Positions 49,373 to 59,375 are shown, counted from the stretch's first letter. The stretch: 64,000 nucleotides of DNA from Alkalibacterium sp034520745 (GCA_034520745.1 JAXHNF010000023.1:254735-318734), one strand, 5' to 3'. The notes: a model not told the origin generated them from the letters alone. Translations and numbers: made by a program.

Positions 49373-51044
49373 ATGAAAAAACAGTGGTGGAAAGAAGCAG
49401 TCGCTTATCAGATTTACCCGCGCAGTTTTTATGATTCCAATGGGGACGGGATCGGTGACTTGCAGGGTATCATTCAAAAACTGGATTATTTAAAAGATTT
49501 AGGGATAGACGTGATATGGGTCAATCCGATTTATCAGTCTCCCAATGATGATAATGGCTATGATATCAGTAGTTTTTACGATATTATGGACGAATTCGGG
49601 ACCATAGCTGATTTTGATGCAGCTGCTTAAAGAAAGTACATAGTCGCGGAATGAAAATCATCCTGGACCTGGTGATCAATCATACATCAGACGAACACGA
49701 CTGGTTTATTGAGTCCCGTTCATCTAAAGACAATCCTTACCGCGATTTTTACATCTGGCACCGGGCATGCCGGATGGTTCTGAAATCAACAACTGGGAAT
49801 CGTTTTTTGGCGGATCAGTTTGGGAGTATGATGAACAGACGAAGGAATACTACATGCACATCTTTTCGAAAAAACAGCCTGATTTAAACTGGGAAAACCC
49901 GCAGTTGCGTGAGCATTTGTATGACATGGTCAACTGGTGGCTTGATAAAGGGATCGACGGCTTTCGTGTCGATGCGATCACGCATATTAAAAAGAAAAAA
50001 GGCTTTCCTGATTTGCCGAATCCTCAAAGCAAAACGTACGTCCCTTCAAACGGTGGACATGCCAATCAGCCTGGCATCGATGAATTTTTATCCGAATTTG
50101 TTGAAAAAACAATAAAAAACTATGATGTCATGACAGTCGGTGAGGCCGGCGGAGCTAAATATGAAGAGGCGAGACACTGGATAGGTGAAGAAGACGGGTA
50201 TTTTAATATGCTGTTCCAATTTGACCATCTTGGATTGTGGAAAGCCAAAGATGGCAGGCTGGATATGGAAGAGTTGAAGAAAGTGATGACGAAATGGCAG
50301 AAAGGCCTTGAGGGACAAGGCTGGAATGCGCTGTTTATCGAGAATCATGATCAGCCTAGAAGTGTCTCAACATGGGGAGAAGACACTGATTTAAGAAAAA
50401 CGTCCGCAAAAGCCTTCGCAACGTTCTATTTCTTTATGCAGGGGACGCCGTTCATCTATCAGGGTCAGGAAATCGGCATGACGAATGTGCGGTTTGATTC
50501 TATTGAAGAGTACAATGATACTGGCATAATAAATTTGTACAAGAATGAAACACAGAATGGAACGTCTCACGAAGAAATCATGACCCATATCTGGCAGAAC
50601 GGCCGGGACAATTCCCGCACGCCGATGCAATGGTCCAGCGAACCCCAAGCAGGCTTCACGACCGGTACGCCGTGGTTTAGTGTAAATCCTAATTATCCGG
50701 ATATCAATGTGGAACAGGCTCAAAACGATCCGGATTCCATCTACTGCTACTACAAGAAAATGATTCAGTTGCGCCAGACCACACCGGCGCTGATTTACGG
50801 CCGCTATGAATTGATTGCTAAAGAACACGAGCATGTTTATGCCTACTTAAGGTCATATGAGAACGTTGAGTACGTCGTGATAGTCAATCTCTTTAATCTG
50901 TCAACGACACTCGATCTGTCACAAGAGCTGGAGCTGGGTGAAATGAAGCTGAGCAACTACAAAGTCCAAGATGAGTTAAATCCGAACATGACTCTGCGTC
51001 CTTATGAAGCGCGGGTTTACAAAGTAGCTAAGCAGAAAATATGA
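49373..51044 (+). CDS. Alpha-glucosidase, alpha-1,4 type (GH13_31), three frameshifts
   Basis: About 556 residues, cytoplasmic. Starts MKKQWWKEAVAYQIYPRSFY behind AGGGAGAG. GH13 regions: DLVINHTSDEHDW (I), GFRVDAITHIKKKKG (II), TVGEAGG (III), IENHDQPRSVSTWG (IV). Ala after the nucleophile Asp, where the enzyme at 34279 has Val, is the known marker for alpha-1,4 preference. Shifts near 49620, 49638 and 49762 lie in the first quarter; from 49767 on it is intact. Releases glucose from maltodextrin ends. Confidence 0.9.
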
Positions 51045-51095
51045 CATGATCCGAACTGTTATGCAGTCAGCAAGTAAAATTGGCGGCTGGTAATG

Positions 51096-51140
51096 GAAAA
51101 CTGTTCAAATCCATCAATAACAGGACTTGAACAGTTTTTA
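51096..51140 (+). terminator. Terminator after alpha-glucosidase gene
   Basis: AAACTGTTCAAATCC / GGACTTGAACAGTTT with a 10-nt loop and T run. Confidence 0.85.
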
Positions 51141-51232
51141 GGGCTTAATTGACATAAACAGACCAAAAATCAGCAAACGGCATGGTGCCAGAGTGATTAC
51201 AGTGGGAGACTTACTTATAGTCAGGTTTTTAC

Positions 51233-51297
51233 GTGACAATCATTCGAATTCATGCTATATTAAGCACTGGACATTTTTAACGTTCAGTGTTTTTTTG
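51233..51297 (+). promoter_or_regulatory. Promoter with terminator-like leader before the amino-acid importer
   Basis: GTGACA (51233) and TATATT (51256) with 17-bp spacing. The hairpin CACTGGAC / GTTCAGTG with TTTTTTT begins at about the +4 to +8 position, so most transcripts from this promoter may end at once. It could be an attenuator or simply a stray terminator. Confidence 0.5.
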
Positions 51298-51350
51298 CGC
51301 TAAAAATGTCTTAATTACGAGATGATTTAAATTAAAAGGGGATTATATCG

Positions 51351-52244
51351 ATGAAAAAAAGAATTCTACTTACTAGCATAATTTCAATGGGAGGATTATT
51401 ATTCGCCTGCGGGAATGATACAGAATCTGACGTTGAAATGGAAGATGAAACAACAGAAGAAGTAACGGAAGATACGACTGGAGAAGATACTTCCTGGGAT
51501 GAAGTTGAAGAAGAGGGTGTCCTGGTGAGTCGGAACATCCGGCTCATATAGGCCCATCACGTATTTGGATGAAAATAATGAACTCACTGGTTTTGATGTC
51601 GAAGTGCTCCGTGAAGTCGGAGAAAAACTGGATCTGGAAGTGCAGTTCGAAACAATGGCTTTTGACGGTATCCTGGCAGCTTTAAGAAACGGACAGATCG
51701 ATATAGCGGCCAATGACTTTGCTATTACAGAAGAACGTCTGGAGATTTTCGACTTTACCGAACCGCATAAATTCTCTTTCGGGTCTGCTGTCATCCGAGC
51801 TGAAGACGACGAACGATTCGAATCCGCCTATGATCTGGAAGGTGTGAATGTCGGCCTGGGTTCTCTGACAAGTAACTATGCGATATTTGCCGAAAATATA
51901 GAAGCAGACAGCTACCAGCATACGACGGCGGGGTCGACGCGATTTTAGAGACATCATCAACGGCAATCAGGATGCGTATCTGAATGACTATCTCGTACTG
52001 AACCGTACATTGGAAGAGTTTGGCGATGACAGCCTGATCGTTGACGAAGATATCGAGTATCATTCCACTGAAAGTGCCTTTCCTGTTCTTTTAGGAAATG
52101 AAGCGTTGAGAGACAGAATCAGCGACGCAGATCCAGGAGCTTATGGATGAAGGCGTCATTACAGAATTATCTCAGGAATTCTTGAATGCAGATGTGACAG
52201 AACCCGTGGATGACGAAGAAGTCGTAAATCTAGAGGGAGAATAG
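51351..52244 (+). CDS. Amino-acid (cystine-like) ABC transporter binding lipoprotein (four frameshifts)
   Basis: About 297 residues. Lipobox LFAC (Cys20), very acidic linker, then the family 3 binding fold: GVLVVGTSGSYRPITYLDEN, LTGFDVEVLREVGEKLDLEV, DIAANDFAITEERLEIFDFT. Shifts near 51527 (extra A), 51935, 51950 and 52120. Corrected C-terminus AIQELMDEGVITELSQEFLN and an acidic end. It is the first gene of a three-gene importer; the TcyA/cystine assignment is a guess from overall look. Confidence 0.82.
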
Positions 52245-52328
52245 GGTTCAAGAAATGTCCAGAAACATGCAAGAAGACACCTCTTCTTGTATGTTTCTTT
52301 TTAGGAATAAACAGTAAAGGAGACCGAC

Positions 52329-53027
52329 ATGTTTGATTTTTTTAGAGAAATCCGCTGGGAGTATTTGTATGATTTTGAATTAGCGCTTGATTCCCTGCCT
52401 TTTTTACTTGAAGGCTTGCGTATTACGATGCTCATCGCGCTTTTCAGTATGTTTTTTGCCCTGATCATAGGGATCGTATTAGGCATAGCACGCATGTCAA
52501 AACATGCTGTATTTCACCTGCCTGCACGGCTTTATATTTCTTTCATGAGAGGGACCCCCATGCTCGTCTTCCTGTTTATCCTCTATTACGGGTTGCCGGT
52601 CATCGGGATAGAATTTCCCAATGCAGTGCTGGCGGCTATTTTTGGCATAAGCCTGAACTTCGCTGCCTATAACGCTGAGGTGGTACGTTCTGCCATTCTA
52701 TCCGTACCCAGAGGTCAGTGGGAAGCCGCTGCGACACTGCAGATGGACTATTTTCAGACGCTGAGAAAAATAATCATCCCACAAGCCACGCGTATTGCCT
52801 TGCCTCCGACCTTCAATATTTTCATGGATGTCGTGAAAGGGACCTCTCTGGCCTCTGTAATTACGGTTCAGGAACTGCTTTACAGTTCACGTTTAGTGGC
52901 GGGAAGAACATTCGACAGTATGACCATGTACATCTCAGCGGCACTCATCTACTGGATGGTCTGTATCGTCATTGGCTACTTCCAGGATCGATTGGAAATA
53001 CGGTATAATCGCTATCTATCTAAATAA
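52329..53027 (+). CDS. Polar amino-acid ABC transporter permease
   Basis: 232 residues, intact. HisM/GlnP-type permease with helices near 20-48, 55-78 and 90-110, RGTPMLVFLFILYYGLP, and the coupling region QWEAAATLQMDYFQTLRKII. RBS AAAGGAG before ATG 52329. Works with the binding protein before and the ATPase after it. Confidence 0.9.
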   Translation: MFDFFREIRWEYLYDFELALDSLPFLLEGLRITMLIALFSMFFALIIGIVLGIARMSKHAVFHLPARLYISFMRGTPMLVFLFILYYGLPVIGIEFPNAVLAAIFGISLNFAAYNAEVVRSAILSVPRGQWEAAATLQMDYFQTLRKIIIPQATRIALPPTFNIFMDVVKGTSLASVITVQELLYSSRLVAGRTFDSMTMYISAALIYWMVCIVIGYFQDRLEIRYNRYLSK

Positions 53028-53039
53028 GGAGGAAAACGC

Positions 53040-53785
53040 GTGATCACAATTGAAGGACTTAAAAAGAGTTTTGATGATACACCTGTTCTGAAATCAATTG
53101 ATCTTCAAGTCGATAAAGGAGAAGTCGTCTGTTTAGTCGGCGCTTCCGGTTCGGGAAAAACAACGCTGCTCCGCTGCCTTAATTTACTGGAGGTCCCGGA
53201 TGAAGGGACAATTAAAATCGGTGAAAAAGAAGTGACATTCGGTACGAAAAAAGTCACCAAAAAAGATAAAAAAGACATAAGGAAGTATTCCGGTATGGTG
53301 TTCCAGGGTTTCCACTTGTTTCCGCATATGACACTTCTGGAAAATATCATTCAGGCCCCGCTGACTGCGAAACAGCAGGATAAAGAAGTGATCATGGAAG
53401 AAGCCAGAGTCCTGCTTGAAAAAGTAGGCCTGACAGAACATCAGGACAAATTTCCGGACGCGCTCTCCGGAGGTCAGCAGCAGCGCGCCGCTATTGCCCG
53501 TGCTCTGATGATGCATCCAGAAGTCATGCTGTTTGATGAGCCGACTTCTGCACTGGATCCTCAACTGGTCAGGGAAGTATTGAAGGTGATCGAAGATCTG
53601 GCTAAAGAAGGTCAGACAATGGTCATCGCTGACCCACGAAATGAACTTTGCCCGCCGTATCTGCTGATAAAGCCTTCTTTATGGATGACGGCTATATTCT
53701 TGAAGAAGGCCCCGCCGAAAAAGTGCTGACTGATCCGGAGGAAGAACGTACACGAGAATTCTTAGCTTTACTTCAGGATGAATAA
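53040..53785 (+). CDS. Polar amino-acid ABC transporter ATPase (two frameshifts)
   Basis: About 248 residues from GTG 53040 (AGGAGG upstream). Walker A GASGSGKTTLL, signature LSGGQQQRAAIA, Walker B VMLFDEPTSALDP. Extra C residues near 53633 and 53660 disturb the switch region: corrected VIVTHEMNFARVSADKAFFM follows and the chain ends REFLALLQDE at 53785. Confidence 0.9.
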
Positions 53786-53792
53786 AGAACTG

Positions 53793-53826
53793 AAAAACCA
53801 GCTGCCCGTGCAGCTGGTTTTTTCAT
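53793..53826 (+). terminator. Terminator after the amino-acid importer
   Basis: AAAACCAGCTGC / GCAGCTGGTTTT with a 4-nt loop and TTTC. Confidence 0.9.
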
Positions 53827-53909
53827 ACATAAGAGAAGCTTGTTTGGTGCTCTTTATATGACAATGGTATACTGCTTTTATAATCTTCATGGGAGAAAGT
53901 AGGATAATT

Positions 53910-55442
53910 ATGAAAAACTATGCCATTGGGGTAGATATCGGCACGACCAGTACAAAAGCAGTTCTGTTCTCAAGAGACGGTAAAAGCCTCGATCAGTCAT
54001 CTGTCGAATATCCGATGCATCATCCCGTGCCGCAAGCTTCAGAACAGGATCCGAATGAGATATTGAAAGCCGCCCTCGCATCAATCAGAGAATTAATGAA
54101 AAAAACAAAAGTGGCCAAAAATGACATTCAGCTTGTTTCATTCAGTGCGGCCATGCACAGCATTATCGCCGTGGATAAGGATGGGAAACCGCTGACGGCA
54201 TCCATCATCTGGGCTGACCAGCGCAGCGAACCTTACGCGAAAATACTGAAGGAAACGAACGGTCAGTCGATCTATGAAAAAACAGGGACACCGATCCATC
54301 CGATGGCACCCTTGGCGAAACTCATGTGGCTGAGAAATGAAAAACCGGCCGTTTTCGAGCAGGCCCACCGGTTTATCGGGATCAAGGAATATGTCTTTTA
54401 TCATCTTTTCAATGAATTCGTCATCGACCATTCCATTGCCTCTGCGACTGGTCTCTTCAACATGTATACGCTTGACTGGGATGAAGAAGCGCTGGAGACG
54501 GCTCAGATAACTGGCGGAAATTTATCCAGACTGGTTTCGACGACTGAAATTTTCACCGGGATGAACGGATCAGCTGCTGAAGAAATGGGCATCGATCCTC
54601 AAACGCCTGTCGTCATCGGCGCCAATGACGGCTGCCTGGCAAATCTGGGAGTCAATGCGATCGACGAAGGAACCGTGGCGGTCACGATCGGAACGAGCGG
54701 GGCGATACGGACCGTTTCGAACAAACCAGTCACGGATAAAAAAGGGCGCATTTTCTGCTATGCCCTGACGGAAGATCACTGGGTCGTCGGCGGACCGGTC
54801 AACAGCGGCGGGATGATCCTGCGCTGGCTGAGAGACGAGCTGTGTCAGGAAGAAGTTAGAGAAGCCGCTCAGACGGGTGAAAATGCCTACGACCTTATAA
54901 CTGAAAAAATCGCGAAGGTCCAGGCGGGGTCAAACGGTCTGATCTTCCATCCGTATCTGTCGGGGGAACGGGCACCTTCCTGGAACGCGAATGCCCGGGG
55001 ATCGTTCTTCGGTTTAGCCATGCACCATAAAAGAGAACACATGATGCGTGCGGTCCTGGAAGGGATCAATATGAATTTATATACAGTCATGCTGGCACTG
55101 GAAGAACTGATCGGCCGGCCGGGTAAAGTGCAGGCTACGGGCGGTTTTGTCCAGTCTGCTGTGTGGGTCCAGATGCTGGCCGATATCTTTGATCAGGAGG
55201 TACATATCCCGGAAGCATCGGAAAGTTCCTGTCTGGGTGCTGCCGTTTTGGGCTGGTACGCGCTGGGAGAGATCGATGAGCTAGCGGAGGTCAGAGATAT
55301 GGTGGCGACAAAGCGCATTACCCGACCGGACCCTGACAGTGCAGTGGTATACAAGGAACTGCTTCCTCTCTATCAGCGGTTGAGCCGCCTGTTTGAAGAA
55401 GAGTACGACAGTCTTACTGCTTTTCAGGAAAAGCATAAATGA
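53910..55442 (+). CDS. gntK: Gluconokinase (FGGY family)
   Basis: 510 residues, intact. FGGY kinase: AIGVDIGTTSTKAVLF (phosphate loop), SAAMHSIIAVD, DQRSEPYA, GANDGCLANLG, TIGTSGAIRT and GGPVNSGGM. The stretch TGTPIHPMAPLAKLMWLRNE is typical of gluconokinases rather than xylulokinases. It phosphorylates gluconate to 6-phosphogluconate. ATG 53910 is chosen behind AGGA. No gluconate transporter or regulator is adjacent. Confidence 0.85.
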   Translation: MKNYAIGVDIGTTSTKAVLFSRDGKSLDQSSVEYPMHHPVPQASEQDPNEILKAALASIRELMKKTKVAKNDIQLVSFSAAMHSIIAVDKDGKPLTASIIWADQRSEPYAKILKETNGQSIYEKTGTPIHPMAPLAKLMWLRNEKPAVFEQAHRFIGIKEYVFYHLFNEFVIDHSIASATGLFNMYTLDWDEEALETAQITGGNLSRLVSTTEIFTGMNGSAAEEMGIDPQTPVVIGANDGCLANLGVNAIDEGTVAVTIGTSGAIRTVSNKPVTDKKGRIFCYALTEDHWVVGGPVNSGGMILRWLRDELCQEEVREAAQTGENAYDLITEKIAKVQAGSNGLIFHPYLSGERAPSWNANARGSFFGLAMHHKREHMMRAVLEGINMNLYTVMLALEELIGRPGKVQATGGFVQSAVWVQMLADIFDQEVHIPEASESSCLGAAVLGWYALGEIDELAEVRDMVATKRITRPDPDSAVVYKELLPLYQRLSRLFEEEYDSLTAFQEKHK

Positions 55443-55484
55443 TTCACAGTACAATCCGAAAAAGATGAATAGATTTATTGGAGG

Positions 55485-55519
55485 AGGAATGAGCAGCGGA
55501 TGCTCATTCCTTCTTTTTT
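55485..55519 (+). terminator. Terminator after gluconokinase gene
   Basis: Perfect AGGAATGAGCA / TGCTCATTCCT with a 5-nt loop and T run. Confidence 0.9.
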
Positions 55520-55715
55520 GAGTGTTAAGTCAGATAAGTTAGCCAGTGTTTTTATTGAAAGTGTCGATCAGTCTATAGATTAGCAGTTCTCGGGCGATTT
55601 TAGCGTGGAGGATTCCAAACATGTGATATAACCGTGAATATTCATTAAATTATACAAGTAATATACAGTTATAAGCATGAAAACGTTATTATTTATTCTT
55701 TTTTAAATAATATAT

Positions 55716-55744
55716 TGCATAAATATTTTTATGATGGTATGATA
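55716..55744 (+). promoter_or_regulatory. Promoter of the fused amino-acid importer
   Basis: TTGCAT and TATGAT separated by 17 bp in a strongly A/T-rich stretch (55640-55740). GTGAATATTCAT at about 55632 and TGCATAAATATTTTTATG at about 55717 resemble ArgR boxes, a weak match. Confidence 0.6.
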
Positions 55745-55787
55745 CTTTCTAAGTTGCTATTAAAAGTTAACAAAGGGGAGATTTAAA

Positions 55788-57258
55788 GTGAAAAAGAGTG
55801 TGACAAGTTTACTGACATTGATACTCGTCCTTTCGAGTCTGATCATACCGGTCAGCACGGTTTCGGCAGAAGACGGGGCGGCGCTGGAGCGTATTCAGGA
55901 AAAAGGGGTTCTGGTTGTGGGGACCAGCGCGGACTTTCCGCCGTTTGAATTTTATGCTGAGGTAGACGGGGAACGTCAAGTCGTAGGAATGGATATGATG
56001 ATCGCCCAGAAAATCGCGGATGATCTGGGTGTAGAGCTGGAGATCCAGGATATCGGGTTCGACAGTCTGCTGCCTGCACTGGAAGCGAGGAATGTCGATA
56101 TCGTCATTGCGGGGATGACGCCGACAGCAGAGCGACGAAAGAGTGTCGACTTTTCTGAAATTTATTTCAAGACATTCCAGAATATCATGGTAAGAGCTGA
56201 AGATGAAGATGTGTATACATCACTGGAATCACTGAAAGGTTTGCGTATCGGGGTTCAATCTGGTTCGCTGCAGGAAGGTCTGGCGGAGCAGATAGAAGAT
56301 GCCGAACTCATGAGCCTGACGAACTTAAGTGATCTGCTGCTGGCTTTGAAAACCAATCGTATCGAGGCAATGGTCATGCAGGGTCCTAATGCGGAAGCCC
56401 ACGCCGGCAGTGACGAAGATTTATTCACGTTCGTAGGTGACTTTGAAATGGAAGACGATGATGCAGGTTCAGCTGTTGCTTTCCGACAAGGCGAAGATTC
56501 GCTGGTCGATGCAGTGAATCAGAGCCTGGCCGAAATTGAAGAACAGGATTTAGTTGAAGACTATCTTGCTGTAGCCGGGGAGTACATGGCACAGTCAGAA
56601 GACGGGGAAGCAGATGAGATCGGATTTGCCGCCAATTACTGGGATTACTTCTGGGACGGGACTTCGATCACACTTCTGATTTCTGCGGTTTCAGTTTTAG
56701 TTGGTCTTATACTCGGTTTCATTTTAGCTTTGATGCGTCTTTCAAAATCCATGGTATTAAAAGGTCTGGCAACAGCCTATGTGGAATTTGTCCGAGGCAC
56801 GCCGCTTCTTATCCAGGTGATGTTCATCTACTTTGCTTCTGGACTTATCGTCAACCTGCCTGCTCTGGCAGCCGGAATCATTGCGGTATCACTCAACTCA
56901 GGGGCCTACATTGCCGAGATCATCAGGGGAGGAATCAATTCAGTCAATAAAGGACAGGAAGAAGCCGCTCGAAGTCTGGGCATGAGCAAGAAAGAATCGA
57001 TGCGCCACATCATCTTCCCGCAGGCAGTGAAGAACATCCTGGCCGGCACTGGGGAATGAATTTATCACCATCATCAAGGAATCGTCGATCGTGTCCGTCA
57101 TCGGTGTCGGGGAACTGATCTTTCAGACGCGTGTGGTCCGTTCGATATCCTTCCAGGGCATCCTGCCGCTGTTCGTGGCGATGCTGATATACTTCACACT
57201 GACGTTTACCTTGACAAAACTGCTGAACTTCTACGAGGGGAGAATGAATCATGATTAA
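55788..57258 (+). CDS. Fused amino-acid binding protein-permease (GlnPH-type), one frameshift
   Basis: About 490 residues. Signal peptide 1-27, binding domain to about 255 (VLVVGTSADFPPFEFYAEVD, VIAGMTPTAERRKSVDFSEI), then a GlnP-type permease (SITLLISAVSVLVGLILGFI; RGTPLLIQVMFIYFASGL; coupling loop GQEEAARSLGMSKKESMRHI). An extra G near 57033 stops the frame at 57059; corrected it continues ALGNEFITIIKESSIVSVIG to TAA 57258, overlapping the ATPase gene by 8 bp. Imports glutamine, histidine or arginine-type residues. Confidence 0.92.
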
Positions 57259-57976
57259 AGTGAATCATCTGAAGAAATCATTTGGAAAAAATGTCGTATT
57301 GAAAGACTTGAACGAAGAGGTCAGCCAGGGAGAAGTGGTGGTCGTCATCGGGCCTTCAGGTTCCGGGAAATCGACCTTTCTGCGCTGCCTGAATCTGCTG
57401 GAGGAACCGACGGACGGGGAAATCGTGTTCGAAGGTACCGCACTGACGGGGTTAAAGGAAAAGGAAATGAATCAGCTGCGTCAGAAAATGGGGATGGTTT
57501 TCCAGCAGTTCAATCTGTTTCCGCATAAGACGGCCAAGGAAAATCTGACGATCGCACCGGTCAAGTCAAAAGGTGTGAATCAGAGGGAAGCAGACAAGAA
57601 AGCCGAGAAGCTGTTGAATCAGGTTGGCTTAGGGGACAAAGTCGATGCCTATCCTGCCAGCTTGTCCGGCGGCCAGCAGCAGCGTGTGGCGATCGCACGA
57701 GCTTTGGCCATGGATCCGGACGTGATGCTGTTTGACGAACCGACGTCAGCTTTGGATCCCGAGATGGTCGGGGAAGTGCTGAAGGTCATGAAAGACTTGG
57801 CCAAGTCGGGCATGACCATGGTCGTCGTCACCCACGAGATGGGCTTTGCCCGAGAAGTGGCGGACCGCGTCCTGTTCATGGATGACGGCTATATCGTGGA
57901 GCAGGGGACTCCCGAACTCATCTTTTCTCATCCGACACACGAACGTACACAGGATTTCCTGGCAAAAGTATTATAA
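57251..57976 (+). CDS. glnQ: Polar amino-acid ABC transporter ATPase (GlnQ-type)
   Basis: 241 residues, intact. Walker A GPSGSGKSTFL, signature LSGGQQQRVAIA, Walker B VMLFDEPTSALDP, switch His VVVTHEMGFAREV, and the usual end PTHERTQDFLAKVL. Energises the fused binding protein-permease encoded just before. Confidence 0.93.
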   Translation: MIKVNHLKKSFGKNVVLKDLNEEVSQGEVVVVIGPSGSGKSTFLRCLNLLEEPTDGEIVFEGTALTGLKEKEMNQLRQKMGMVFQQFNLFPHKTAKENLTIAPVKSKGVNQREADKKAEKLLNQVGLGDKVDAYPASLSGGQQQRVAIARALAMDPDVMLFDEPTSALDPEMVGEVLKVMKDLAKSGMTMVVVTHEMGFAREVADRVLFMDDGYIVEQGTPELIFSHPTHERTQDFLAKVL

Positions 57977-57985
57977 TTCTGATGG

Positions 57986-58020
57986 TGCACAAGGTCTCTC
58001 AAGGGATCTTGTGTTTTTTT
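57986..58020 (+). terminator. Terminator after glnQ
   Basis: CACAAGGTC / GATCTTGTG with an 8-nt loop (one mismatch) and seven T residues. Confidence 0.85.
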
Positions 58021-58046
58021 GGAAAAATGTGGTCTGGCACAGCAAG

Positions 58047-58347
58047 TTCGACAATTAGAAAACGATAGAACTACTGAAAGTACCGAATTAGGAGATGTTC
58101 TGTAACTAGGAGTGCTAAATAGTACCCTAGTTACCGAAGTTGGGCAAGGTTCGGTAGATTGAAATAAAAAATGCAGATGTAATTACCGAAGTAAGCGATA
58201 TTCGGTAATTAGGAGCGGTAAATAATATTGAAACGACCGAACTTGTGGCAGGTTCGGTAATTAGAAAAGATACCCACTTATGTTACTGCCGAACTCTGAA
58301 TGGGTTCGACAATTTAGAAAGATATCCGCAGTAGAAGTGACCGAACT
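58047..58347. repeat. Array F: palindromes phased at 51-52 bp, same core as array D
   Basis: ACCGAA-type 5' cores start at 58082, 58133, 58185, 58236, 58288 and 58340; TTCGGT-type 3' cores at 58047, 58098, 58150, 58201, 58253 and 58305 (steps 51, 52, 51, 52, 52). Best unit 58180-58211: TAATTACCGAA / TTCGGTAATTA with a 10-nt loop. TTAGAAA or TTAGGAG follows many 3' arms. It lies right after the glnQ terminator. The following 400 bp to the next gene hold no clear gene. Confidence 0.85.
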
Positions 58348-58749
58348 AGTGGCCAAAAACATGAAAACACGCGTTAGAATCAGCTTTTTTACTGATTTCC
58401 TGAGTGTTAGATCTCAACCTTCTATCAGTATAAGGTGATGACGCTGGTCGCCCTCAACTTTTTCTGTCAAACTATGGTTTCGTTCGTTTGTTTCACTAGG
58501 TTAACCAGAGAAGAATAGGGTGTAGAGTAGTGACAGCTTGGCTCCAGAAGTACAACCATTCAGAACACCCTTTCCTTTTATCAAAGTATTTGAGATATAT
58601 ATAGTCCTTAAGACTGATTTATTATGATTCGAGGTGTGTTATACTAATATCGTGCTAAATAAAAGAAACACTCAATCCTTATTTGTTCGTGACTAATTCC
58701 CGCAGATGATAAAAATTAACGAAGCCATATGAAGAAAGGGCGCTGCTAT

Positions 58750-59034
58750 ATGAAATTCCATAAAAAACAACAAAAAACACCCATGACGAAAATCAAATCA
58801 CTGGTCCTGTCCCTGTTTGATGCCAAAGTCGATAAGAAGAGAAAACTGATGGTTTTAGGTATTGTGCTGTATATCCTCAGCCCTATCGATCTGATTCCGG
58901 ACTTTATCCCAATGGTCGGCTACGCGGATGATATTCTCCTGCCGATCCTCTTGATTGTGGCGGAGAGAATGCTTTCGGAAGACAATCAGCCGGAACCTGT
59001 TAAAGTCAGAAAAGAAGCCGAAAAAGTCGACTGA
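58750..59034 (+). CDS. DUF1232 membrane-associated protein (YkvA-like)
   Basis: 94 residues from ATG 58750 behind AAGGG; an ATG 21 bp upstream has no site. The family motif is plain: LGIVLYILSPIDLIPDFIPM followed by GYADDILLPILLI. Short basic N-terminus and charged C-terminus. Function of DUF1232 proteins is unknown; they are usually small membrane proteins. Confidence 0.85.
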   Translation: MKFHKKQQKTPMTKIKSLVLSLFDAKVDKKRKLMVLGIVLYILSPIDLIPDFIPMVGYADDILLPILLIVAERMLSEDNQPEPVKVRKEAEKVD

Positions 59035-59043
59035 TCAACCATG

Positions 59044-59080
59044 TAATGCCCTTTCCTGATTATTGGAAGGGGCATTTTTT
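59044..59080 (+). terminator. Terminator after DUF1232 gene
   Basis: AATGCCCTTTCC / GGAAGGGGCATT with one bulge, an 8-nt loop and TTTTTT. Confidence 0.85.
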
Positions 59081-59102
59081 CATGTTATTTTAAATAATCT
59101 TC

Positions 59103-59257
59103 AGAAGTGAACTAAAAAAAGATGTAAACTTATGAAGATAGTTAACAGATCTTAATAAGTTTGGATAGAAGAAAGCCAAACTCCTGGAGATAACGCTGAA
59201 TCTTAAGGAGTTTTGGAAGAAACCGCACTCACTTCTTAAGTTAAGTGAACAGAGGTG
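59103..59257. repeat. Array H: short palindrome array phased at 51 bp (AACTYMT core)
   Basis: 5' arms start at 59128 (AACTTAT), 59179 (AACTCCT) and 59230 (CACTTCT); 3' arms at 59103 (AGAAGTG), 59155 (ATAAGTT), 59206 (AGGAGTT) and about 59251 (AGAGGTG). Steps are 51-52 bp except the last. Loops about 20 nt. Between the DUF1232 terminator and the antiterminator promoter. Confidence 0.6.
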
Positions 59258-59314
59258 AAAATGACTTGAAAAAAGGGAATTCACGGCATCGGATATATTT
59301 TTATAAAAAAACGC

Positions 59315-59343
59315 TTGCATGATTTTTTTCTGCGTGTTATAGT
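59315..59343 (+). promoter_or_regulatory. Promoter of the beta-glucoside operon
   Basis: TTGCAT and TATAGT with 17-bp spacing. AAAAAACGCTTGCA over the -35 is an imperfect cre (11 of 14). Confidence 0.7.
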
Positions 59344-59375
59344 TTACTCACAGTCAAATAAGAGGAACACAAGTT

